Assembly (NCBI GenBank): GCA_030705745.1
Contig: JAUZPT010000029.1
Coordinates: forward strand, 1-15,075
DNA from: Bacillota bacterium
Lineage (GTDB): Bacteria; Bacillota; Bacilli; Bacillales; Cytobacillaceae
Length of the DNA stretch: 15,075 nt
Reading direction: 5' to 3'
Every line of letters starts with the position of its first letter. Position 1 is the first letter of the stretch. Of this stretch, positions 1-5,951 are shown piece after piece. The notes below the pieces were generated by a model. The model was not told where the DNA came from. It made no database searches and was given only the letters and a program-made list of their open reading frames with translations. Position numbers and translations under genes: made by a program.

Positions 1-1
1 A

Positions 2-469
2 TGTGATGGCATGGGTACGACCATTGTCGCTGCCATTTGTACCGACGGATTTGCTACAATTGCAAATATCGGTGACAGTAGAGGGTATTTAATGAATGAA
101 ATGGGATTCAAGCAATTAACGGAAGATCATTCACTCGTCAATGAATTGGTGAGATCCGGACAAATATCAAGGGAGGATGCAGAACATCATCCTCGCAAAA
201 ATGTTTTGCTCCGTGCACTTGGAACCGAACAATCAGTCGAAATGGACATAAGGACTGTGATGTTCGAATCAGGTGATATATGTCTGCTGTGCTCTGATGG
301 CCTTTCGAATAAAGTAAATGAAACTGAAATGAACCAAATTCTTGCAGACGATCAAACCCTTGAGCAAAAGGCATTATCGTTCATTTCACTTGCCAATGAA
401 AATGGCGGAGAAGATAATATTACTCTTGCGATTGTAGAGTATTTGGCAGGCAGTGAGGGTGATGAATAA
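2..469 (+). CDS. prpC: PrpC, PP2C-type protein Ser/Thr phosphatase (5'-truncated by window edge)
   Basis: This is the C-terminal part (about 155 codons) of the PP2C-family phosphatase that reverses PrkC phosphorylation in the cytoplasm. The frame is open from base 2, reading C-D-G-M-G-T-T, so the gene enters from upstream; the in-frame ATG at 11 lies inside the conserved GMGTT motif and is not the real start. Visible family motifs are GMGTT, an IGDSR block, an EDHSLVNELV block, the CSDGLSN motif with a metal-binding Asp, and the C-terminal GGEDNIT motif with the last metal-ligand Asp. Full-length relatives have about 250 residues, so roughly 95-100 are missing. The stop TAA at 467-469 directly abuts the prkC ATG at 470, indicating translational coupling. 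The promoter lies outside the window. Confidence 0.95.
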   Translation, partial: CDGMGTTIVAAICTDGFATIANIGDSRGYLMNEMGFKQLTEDHSLVNELVRSGQISREDAEHHPRKNVLLRALGTEQSVEMDIRTVMFESGDICLLCSDGLSNKVNETEMNQILADDQTLEQKALSFISLANENGGEDNITLAIVEYLAGSEGDE

Positions 470-2458
470 ATGATAATTGGTAAAAGAATTAACGGCCGTT
501 ATAAAATACTTGATATGGTAGGCGGCGGAGGAATGGCCAATGTTTATTTGGCGCATGATATGATTCTGGACCGTGATGTAGCCGTTAAGATGCTCCGCCT
601 TGATTTTGCCAATGATGAAGAATTCATTCGCAGATTTCATCGTGAAGCACATTCTGCAACAAGTCTTGCCCATCCACACATCGTGAATATTTATGATGTG
701 GGTGAAGAAGACGATCTTTACTACATCGTAATGGAATATGTCGAAGGACAAACTTTAAAACAATACATACAGCAAAATTCTCCACTTAGGGTAGAAGACG
801 CAGTCAAAATCATGAAACAATTGACGTCTGCTATTTCACATGCCCATCACAATCATATCGTACACCGTGATATCAAGCCTCATAATATATTAGTCGACCG
901 TGATGGAAATGTAAAAATAACCGATTTCGGAATTGCGATGGCGCTTAGTGCTACAAGTATCACCCAAACCAATTCAGTCATGGGTTCTGTTCATTATTTA
1001 TCACCCGAGCAGGCTCGTGGGGGAATGGCAAATCGGAAGTCAGATATTTACTCCCTTGGCATCGTCATGTTCGAACTTTTAACTGGCAGACTTCCTTTTT
1101 CTGGTGAATCTGCAGTTTCCATTGCATTGAAACATTTGCAATCTGAGACACCATCTGTCAGAAGGTGGAATCCGGATATTCCGCAAAGCGTGGAAAATAT
1201 CGTGTTAAAAGCTACTGCAAAGGATCCGTTTCACCGTTATAATAGCGGGGATGCAATGGAAGAGGATTTACAGACTGCTATGTATCCAATTCGGGCGAAT
1301 GAAGCTAAATTTACAATTCCTTTGGATGATGAAGCAACGAAGGCGATTCCGGTAATTACAACTGAGCGGCCCTTTCAAAATTTGGATGAAACAATGGTTC
1401 ATGGGAATGATAAGCTGACTAAAAACAGTAGTGATCCCAATGTAAAAACAGCTGTAAAAAAGAAAAGAAAAAAATGGCCAATCGTGATGATCAGCCTTTT
1501 TCTTGTTTTGCTTATCCTTTCGGTAATGACTGTAACCGTTTTTCCAAATTGGTTTTCTCCAAAAGAAATCGAAGTTCCACAGGTGAGTGGAATGGGTGTG
1601 GATGAAGCTGAAGCCGCGCTTACTTCAAAAGGTTTTCTCATTGGAAGCACAAACCAAATAACAGATAATGATGTCCCTAATGGGAAAGTTGTAAAAACAG
1701 AGCCCCAGGCTGGAGATACCGCAAAAGAAGGTTCAAAAATCGATCTTTATCAAAGTACCGGGAAAGAGCAAATTGAATTTTCCGATTATAAAGGTCGTCA
1801 ATTTGATGACTTAAAAGCGTTGCCTGATTTCAATCGATTCAAAGATGTAAGCAAAACAGAGGTTTATGATGACAGTGAACCAGGGACGATTCTCTCTCAG
1901 GACCCTGTTCCCGGGACAATGCTTGTGCCTGAAGAATCGGCAATTGTGTTTGAAGTGAGCAAAGGGCCGAAGAAAATCATACTTAAAGATCTTTCTGCCT
2001 ATAACTCCCAAACTCTTAAGGATTATGCCGATTCAACAGGATTGATAATTGATATGTCGCAAAAAGAGTATGATGATAATGTTCCTGCGGATATGGTCAT
2101 TTCCCAGAGCCCGCATTCAGGAACAGAAATGAAAAAGGGTGATACGGTAAAAGTCATTCTTTCAAAAGGGAAGGAAGAAATTCCTCCAAAACAAGTAATC
2201 GAAGAAGTGACGATCCCGTATGATCCAGTTTCCCCGGGCAAGCCGCAGGAAGTCCAAATCTATATTGAAGATATGGATAACAGCATGACGGAACCAATCG
2301 AAACGTTTTCGATGACAAAAACAGAAAAAAGGCAACTGAAATTAATGGTGCAATCCGGGAAAACTGCCGGTTATAGAATCATTCGAGATAATGAAGTGAT
2401 CATCGATAAGGTCGTTCCATATCCCGAGGATTCAAACAAGGTGGATAGCCAAAACTAA
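470..2458 (+). CDS. prkC: PrkC, membrane-bound PASTA-domain Ser/Thr protein kinase
   Basis: A Hanks-type kinase that senses muropeptides or lipid II outside the cell and phosphorylates cytoplasmic targets; in B. subtilis it acts in germination and stationary-phase physiology. The 662 residues (B. subtilis about 648) show a glycine loop GGGGMANVY (18-26), catalytic Lys40, Glu59, the HRDIKPHN loop (Asp134) and DFG (152-154). The activation loop has Thr162, Thr165 and Thr167 but Ser at 163. One membrane helix spans about 336-358, preceded by a KKKRKK positive stretch, so the kinase is inside. Three PASTA repeats follow (about 366-431, 432-499, 500-568), then an Ig-like C-terminal region (about 578-651). 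The start has AGGGTGAT upstream and touches the prpC stop. It is paired with its phosphatase and followed by rsgA. Confidence 0.97.
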   Translation: MIIGKRINGRYKILDMVGGGGMANVYLAHDMILDRDVAVKMLRLDFANDEEFIRRFHREAHSATSLAHPHIVNIYDVGEEDDLYYIVMEYVEGQTLKQYIQQNSPLRVEDAVKIMKQLTSAISHAHHNHIVHRDIKPHNILVDRDGNVKITDFGIAMALSATSITQTNSVMGSVHYLSPEQARGGMANRKSDIYSLGIVMFELLTGRLPFSGESAVSIALKHLQSETPSVRRWNPDIPQSVENIVLKATAKDPFHRYNSGDAMEEDLQTAMYPIRANEAKFTIPLDDEATKAIPVITTERPFQNLDETMVHGNDKLTKNSSDPNVKTAVKKKRKKWPIVMISLFLVLLILSVMTVTVFPNWFSPKEIEVPQVSGMGVDEAEAALTSKGFLIGSTNQITDNDVPNGKVVKTEPQAGDTAKEGSKIDLYQSTGKEQIEFSDYKGRQFDDLKALPDFNRFKDVSKTEVYDDSEPGTILSQDPVPGTMLVPEESAIVFEVSKGPKKIILKDLSAYNSQTLKDYADSTGLIIDMSQKEYDDNVPADMVISQSPHSGTEMKKGDTVKVILSKGKEEIPPKQVIEEVTIPYDPVSPGKPQEVQIYIEDMDNSMTEPIETFSMTKTEKRQLKLMVQSGKTAGYRIIRDNEVIIDKVVPYPEDSNKVDSQN

Positions 2459-2485
2459 ATGAAAATATGGGCAGGGAGTGTTGCT

Positions 2486-3367
2486 ATGCCTGAAGGAAAA
2501 ATAGTTAAAGCATTGAGTGGTTTTTATTATGTATATCGTGATGGAGTTTTGATTCAATGCAGAGGGAGAGGCGTTTTTCGAAAGAACAAAATTACGCCTC
2601 TCGTTGGCGATAATGTTATTTTCCAGGCTGAAAATGAGACGGATGGTTATGTGCTGGAAATAAAAGAGCGGAAAAATGAGCTCGTTCGCCCTCCAATTGC
2701 GAATGTTGACCAGTCCATACTCGTATTCTCAGCAACAGAACCCGGATTTAGCACGACTTTACTTGATCGATTTCTTGTTCTCGTGGAGTTCAATCATATT
2801 CAGCCTCTAATTTGCATTACAAAAATGGATCTTTTAAATGAAGACGAAAAACAGAAAATCGAGCAGTATGCAACCGAATACAAATCTGCAGGATATGATG
2901 TCATTTTGACATCTTCTGAAAAAGATGTCGGCCTGGAGCTGTTGAAGCCGCATTTACAAAATAAGATTTCTGTTTTTGCCGGCCAATCAGGAGTTGGTAA
3001 ATCTTCATTATTGAACGCACTCAGACCGGGTCTTGAACTAAAAACGAATGATATTTCCTCACATCTTGGCAGGGGAAAGCATACGACCCGCCATGTAGAA
3101 TTAATCGAAATTGGCAATGGACTGGTTGCAGACACTCCTGGGTTCAGCTCACTTGAATTTCTTGAAATTGACCCTGAGCAATTAACATTTTGCTTCCCTG
3201 ACTTGGAGAAAGCTAGTGAAAATTGCAAATTCAGAGGCTGCCTTCACGTGAAAGAGCCAAAGTGCGGGGTAAAGGATGCCGTTGAAAATGGAATCCTGCC
3301 CAAGTATCGGTATGAACACTATCTTGATTTTTTACAGGAAATAAAAGAAAGAAAGCCGAGGTATTGA
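2486..3367 (+). CDS. rsgA: RsgA (CpgA/YloQ), small-ribosomal-subunit assembly GTPase
   Basis: A circularly permuted GTPase that binds the 30S subunit late in assembly; in B. subtilis the protein is also linked to cell-wall deposition and is a PrkC substrate. I chose the ATG at 2486 (293 aa) because MPEGKIVKALSGFYYV is the family N-terminus and GGGAG lies 7 nt upstream. The ATG at 2459 would add nine non-conserved residues. Domain order is an OB fold (1-65), then the permuted G domain: TKMD (112-115, G4), GQSGVGKSS (166-174, G1), Thr200 in GKHTTRH (G2) and DTPG (216-219, G3). The C-terminal zinc site is Cys247, Cys252, His254 and Cys260. The stop TGA at 3365-3367 is 2 nt before the rpe start, so the two are coupled. 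Confidence 0.96.
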   Translation: MPEGKIVKALSGFYYVYRDGVLIQCRGRGVFRKNKITPLVGDNVIFQAENETDGYVLEIKERKNELVRPPIANVDQSILVFSATEPGFSTTLLDRFLVLVEFNHIQPLICITKMDLLNEDEKQKIEQYATEYKSAGYDVILTSSEKDVGLELLKPHLQNKISVFAGQSGVGKSSLLNALRPGLELKTNDISSHLGRGKHTTRHVELIEIGNGLVADTPGFSSLEFLEIDPEQLTFCFPDLEKASENCKFRGCLHVKEPKCGVKDAVENGILPKYRYEHYLDFLQEIKERKPRY

Positions 3368-3369
3368 TT

Positions 3370-4014
3370 ATGGTTAAAATTGCACCCTCGATACTATCAG
3401 CCGATTTTTCCAAATTGGGAAAAGAAATAGGGGATGTTGAGCGCGGTGGAGCTGATTACATCCACGTGGATGTAATGGATGGGCATTTTGTGCCGAATAT
3501 TACAATCGGACCTTTAATCGTAGAGGCAATTAGGCCAATAACGAAGCTTCCATTGGACGTTCATTTGATGATTGAAAATGCTGATTTGTATATAGAGGCG
3601 TTCGCAAAGGCCGGGGCAAATTATATCACTGTACACTCCGAGGCTTGCCGCCATCTTCATCGTACAATTGCATTTATTAAGTCTTTTGGAGTGAAAGCAG
3701 GGGTTGTTTTGAATCCTGCGACACCGGTGGAAAATCTTAAACATATCATTCAAGACATTGATATGGTTTTATTGATGTCGGTAAATCCGGGTTTTGGAGG
3801 GCAAAAATTCATTCCCGAAGTATTGCCGAAAATCAGGGCTGTCAAGAAAATGGCGGAAGAAGTCGGAGTCGATATCGAAATTGAAATCGACGGTGGCGTG
3901 AATTCAGAAACTGCGAAACTGTGCATCGAAGCAGGTGCGACTGTCCTCGTTGCAGGATCAGCAGTCTTTAATGAACAAGATCGCAAGCAAGCTATTGCAG
4001 CATTAAGACCATAA
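3370..4014 (+). CDS. rpe: Ribulose-phosphate 3-epimerase
   Basis: Interconverts D-ribulose 5-phosphate and D-xylulose 5-phosphate in the pentose phosphate pathway. The 214-residue TIM barrel carries the family N-terminus KIAPSILSADF, metal ligands His32 and Asp34 in IHVDVMDGHF, His65 in LDVHLMIE, and Asp174 in EIDGGV; Asp34 and Asp174 are the acid/base pair. The phosphate-binding loops SVNPGFGGQ (137-145) and VAGSAVF (194-200) are intact. The ATG at 3370 was preferred over the TTG at 3364 because GAGGT at 3358-3362 is 7 nt upstream and homologues begin with M-(I/V)-K. The SD sits inside the end of rsgA. A strong terminator follows the stop at once. The gene is metabolically unrelated to the prpC/prkC cluster but keeps this position in Bacillus. 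Confidence 0.96.
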   Translation: MVKIAPSILSADFSKLGKEIGDVERGGADYIHVDVMDGHFVPNITIGPLIVEAIRPITKLPLDVHLMIENADLYIEAFAKAGANYITVHSEACRHLHRTIAFIKSFGVKAGVVLNPATPVENLKHIIQDIDMVLLMSVNPGFGGQKFIPEVLPKIRAVKKMAEEVGVDIEIEIDGGVNSETAKLCIEAGATVLVAGSAVFNEQDRKQAIAALRP

Positions 4015-4043
4015 AAAAAGCCGGCAGAGCATGCCGGCTTTTT
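4015..4043 (+). terminator. Intrinsic terminator after rpe
   Basis: A perfect 12-bp stem starts one base after the rpe stop: AAAAAGCCGGCA (4015-4026), loop GAGCA, then TGCCGGCTTTTT (4032-4043). The GC-rich core followed by five T residues is a textbook Rho-independent terminator. The A-tract on the left arm makes it partly competent in the reverse direction too. Confidence 0.92.
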
Positions 4044-4085
4044 CCATATTTATTTCATTCTAAAAAATCGGTGGGAGAGATAATC

Positions 4086-4733
4086 ATGATTATAAACATC
4101 CTGGCAGGTGGGCCGGAAGAACTTTTACCTGATTTAATGGTTTATTCGAATCACGAGACCATGTGGGTTGGTGTGGATCGAGGTGTATTTGTTCTTCTTT
4201 CAAGAGGGATTAATCCTAATATTGCTTTTGGAGATTTTGATTCTGTTACCGATGCAGAGTGGAATCAAATAAACAACAGTGTCGACACATTAAAAAAATA
4301 CAAGTCCGAGAAGGATGAAACGGATCTTGAACTAGCCTTAAATTGGGCTTTAGAGCAAAATCCATCCGAAATCAGGATGTTTGGCTGCACTGGAGGAAGA
4401 TTGGATCACTTTCTTGCCAATATGCAAATGTTGGTGAAACCTTTAAACGAACAAAACGAAAGCGAACTATACTTGATTGATAAGCAAAACATCATTTTCA
4501 TCAAAGGCCCAGGCGAGCATACAATAAAGAATAACTCGGAAATAAAATACGTCTCTTTTCTGCCTTTTTCAATGGATGTGAAGAATTTTTCTCTTAACGG
4601 TTTTAAATATCCATTGCTCAATAGACATATTTCGGTCGGATCGACACTATGTATTAGTAATGAACTTATTAGCAATTATGGTACTTTTTCATTTTCCGAA
4701 GGCATATTAATAGTTGTAAGGAGCACGGATTAA
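4086..4733 (+). CDS. thiN: Thiamine pyrophosphokinase (ThiN/YloS)
   Basis: Transfers pyrophosphate from ATP to thiamine to make thiamine diphosphate, the salvage route to the cofactor. The 215-residue protein has the TPK catalytic-domain motifs Asp31 in VGVDRG, GDFDS (49-53), KSEKDETD (73-80) and GCTGGRLDH (100-108), which bind Mg and ATP. The C-terminal thiamine-binding domain carries the usual GFKYPL and ISNELI blocks. I chose the ATG at 4086 because GGGAG lies 8 nt upstream and homologues start M-x-I-N-I-x-A-G-G; a GTG at 4071 is part of that SD region. The gene sits behind the rpe terminator with no convincing promoter in the roughly 40-nt gap, so it may depend on read-through. Confidence 0.95.
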   Translation: MIINILAGGPEELLPDLMVYSNHETMWVGVDRGVFVLLSRGINPNIAFGDFDSVTDAEWNQINNSVDTLKKYKSEKDETDLELALNWALEQNPSEIRMFGCTGGRLDHFLANMQMLVKPLNEQNESELYLIDKQNIIFIKGPGEHTIKNNSEIKYVSFLPFSMDVKNFSLNGFKYPLLNRHISVGSTLCISNELISNYGTFSFSEGILIVVRSTD

Positions 4734-4836
4734 ATTGCTTCTGAAAAATCAAGTACTTATTTATTTGTACCGAATAGGATGATAATGGCACTTGTAAGAG
4801 AAGCCGGAGATGTGTGAGATGGTGAGGAGGGACAGT

Positions 4837-4920
4837 ATGAAATTCTATACGATTAAACTGCCAAGGTTTTTAGGCGGACTTGTCCGGGCGATGATTGGTG
4901 CATTCAAGAAAAATGAATAA
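4837..4920 (+). CDS. spoVM: SpoVM, spore coat-anchoring amphipathic peptide
   Basis: A 27-codon gene starting MKFYTIKLPRFLGG and ending AFKKNE, nearly identical to B. subtilis SpoVM (26 aa). SpoVM is made in the mother cell, inserts as an amphipathic helix into the convex forespore membrane, recruits the SpoIVA ATPase and is needed for coat and cortex assembly. Pro9, needed for curvature recognition in B. subtilis, is present, as are the basic residues Lys7, Arg10 and Arg17. GAGGAGG ending at 4830 lies 6 nt before the ATG, an excellent SD. In B. subtilis the gene is sigma-E controlled; an AATAGGAT at 4773-4780 loosely resembles a sigma-E -10, but I see no good -35. A terminator follows at 4975. 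It proves a spore-forming host. Confidence 0.96.
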   Translation: MKFYTIKLPRFLGGLVRAMIGAFKKNE

Positions 4921-4974
4921 AACGGTTCAGACGATGGTTTGCCTGATATAAAGACAACCTTTCCGGACAGTTGG

Positions 4975-5003
4975 AGCACCTTCCATGAAGGTGCTTTTAT
5001 TTT
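4975..5003 (+). terminator. Intrinsic terminator after spoVM
   Basis: A 9-bp stem AGCACCTTC (4975-4983) and GAAGGTGCT (4987-4995) with a CAT loop is followed by a T-rich tract from 4996. It ends spoVM transcription before the convergent rpmB gene. Confidence 0.9.
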
Positions 5004-5021
5004 TAAGGAAATGGGTAAACT

Positions 5022-5052
5022 AAAAAAGAAAAGGCATCCATAAAGGATGCCT
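5022..5052 (-). terminator. Intrinsic terminator of rpmB
   Basis: On the minus strand a GGCATCC/GGATGCC stem (7 bp, plus-strand arms 5033-5039 and 5045-5051, 5-nt loop) is followed by TTTTCTTTTTT. It lies just after the rpmB stop and faces the spoVM terminator, so the convergent pair is insulated on both strands. Confidence 0.9.
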
Positions 5053-5060
5053 AATCATTA

Positions 5061-5249
5061 TTAAACACGTTCCACTTTACCTGATTTTAACGCTCTTGCA
5101 GAAACCCAAACACGCTTAGGCTTACCGTCAACAAGAATACGTACTTTTTGAAGGTTAGCACCCCATGTGCGCTTGTTTGCGTTCATAGCGTGGGATCGTG
5201 CATTACCAGTGGTTGTTTTCTTACCAGTGATTACACATTTACGTGGCAT
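5061..5249 (-). CDS. rpmB: Large ribosomal subunit protein L28 (bL28)
   Basis: The 62-residue L28 protein of the 50S subunit, starting [11 protein letters not shown] and ending SGKVERV, very close to B. subtilis L28. The N-terminus has a single cysteine (Cys5) and lacks the paired Cys motifs of the zinc-binding form, so this is the zinc-free (C-) type. On the minus strand AAGGAGGG (plus 5258-5265) lies 8 nt upstream of the ATG. The gene stands alone as a monocistron, convergent with spoVM and divergent from yloU, with its own terminator and a leader of about 100 nt if the proposed promoter is right. Confidence 0.97.
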   Translation of the reverse strand: MPRKCVITGKKTTTGNARSHAMNANKRTWGANLQKVRILVDGKPKRVWVSARALKSGKVERV

Positions 5250-5371
5250 ATTTATTTCCCTCCTTAACTACCAAAAGCTTTCATGCTTTCATAAACATAT
5301 TCAGATGTTTCCATCCGGCTTCAATAAGAAAAAATGGTCGCCCAAATTTTCTTGCCTAAAGATACCTTAAT

Positions 5372-5400
5372 AATTTATCACACAACCAATGCGATTGCAA
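5372..5400 (-). promoter_or_regulatory. Candidate sigma-A promoter of rpmB
   Basis: Read on the minus strand, TTGCAA (5400-5395) and TAAATT (5377-5372) are separated by 17 nt, and a TG one base before the -10 makes it an extended -10. Each hexamer matches consensus at four of six positions. Transcription would start near 5365, about 115 nt before the ATG. Confidence 0.4.
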
Positions 5401-5432
5401 TAGTAGAAAAGAAAGCTTTCAAGAAAATTACC

Positions 5433-5462
5433 TTGACATCGTTTGGCTATTCATGGTCTATT
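5433..5462 (+). promoter_or_regulatory. Candidate sigma-A promoter upstream of yloU
   Basis: A perfect -35 TTGACA (5433-5438) and a weaker -10 TCTATT (5457-5462) are separated by 18 nt. The position suits a promoter for yloU-fakA with a leader of about 80 nt. The weak -10 and long spacer keep confidence low. Confidence 0.4.
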
Positions 5463-5483
5463 GTAAGCAGGGCAAGTATGGCT

Positions 5484-5511
5484 TTCAAATTCGATGTAAT
5501 TATAGTAAAAT
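5484..5511 (+). promoter_or_regulatory. Alternative sigma-A promoter for yloU
   Basis: TTCAAA (5484-5489) and TAAAAT (5506-5511) are 16 nt apart, with an overlapping TATAGT at 5501. The start site would be near 5518, about 35 nt before the yloU ATG. It competes with the TTGACA-containing candidate upstream; both could be used. Confidence 0.3.
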
Positions 5512-5552
5512 GACAAGTAGCCAAGGAACAATTTCCAAAGGGGGAACGATTC

Positions 5553-5915
5553 ATGTCCATCGAATTGAAAACGAAGTACGGACAAATTGATATTTCAAAC
5601 GAAGTAATCGCAACCATCGCAGGTGGAGCAGCAATAGATTGCTATGGAATTGTCGGTATGGCCTCAAAAAATCAAATCAAAGATGGCTTTACGGAAATTT
5701 TACGAAAAGAAAACTTCACTCGCGGAGTCATTGTCCGCCAGGAAAACGAAGAAGTACATATTGATATGTATATCATTGTCAGCTATGGAACGAAAATTTC
5801 TGAAATTGCCCACAACGTGCAATCGAAAGTAAAATACACGCTTGATATGACAGTGGGACTTGCCGTTGAATCGGTAAATATTTACGTGCAGGGCGTTCGT
5901 GTAACAAATCCGTAA
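5553..5915 (+). CDS. yloU: Asp23/Gls24 family envelope-stress-type protein (YloU)
   Basis: A 120-residue soluble protein of the Asp23 (DUF322) family. It starts MSIELKTKYGQIDIS and carries the family features: a conserved IATIAGGAAIDCYGIVGMA block (about 21-39), a middle strand region around VHIDMYIIVSYG, and the C-terminal VESVNIYVQGVRV. Staphylococcal Asp23 is a membrane-associated protein linked to cell-wall stress; the role of YloU itself is not established. AAAGGGGG ends 8 nt before the ATG. It sits 36 nt upstream of fakA and is probably co-transcribed with it, a pairing conserved across Bacilli that suggests a link to envelope lipid metabolism (inference). I see no signal peptide or membrane helix. 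Confidence 0.92.
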   Translation: MSIELKTKYGQIDISNEVIATIAGGAAIDCYGIVGMASKNQIKDGFTEILRKENFTRGVIVRQENEEVHIDMYIIVSYGTKISEIAHNVQSKVKYTLDMTVGLAVESVNIYVQGVRVTNP

Positions 5916-5951
5916 ATTCGGATTACGAGCCTCAGTGAGGAGGAAAGTTTT

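Larger units (their letters stand above)
5250..5552. other. Divergent intergenic region between rpmB and yloU
   Basis: This 303-nt stretch holds no supported gene. From left to right it carries the rpmB SD (5258-5265), two short inverted repeats in the probable rpmB leader (5274-5289 and 5293-5310), a candidate rpmB promoter on the minus strand (5372-5400), and two candidate yloU promoters on the plus strand (5433-5462 and 5484-5511). It is AT-rich, as expected of a divergent promoter region. I saw no T-box, riboswitch or known ribosomal-protein leader fold. Confidence 0.7.

Noticed and set aside
2800..3228. A 142-codon minus-strand open frame inside rsgA
   Set aside because: Antisense to conserved GTPase motifs, with unstructured Ser/Phe-rich composition and no family resemblance.
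4779..4817. A 12-codon frame before spoVM, starting at ATG 4779
   Set aside because: No proper SD, too short to judge, and no sign of a leader-peptide or attenuator structure between it and spoVM.
5167..5370. A 67-codon plus-strand frame across rpmB and its leader
   Set aside because: Its first part is antisense to L28 and the rest runs through the leader. It has no SD and no conserved features.
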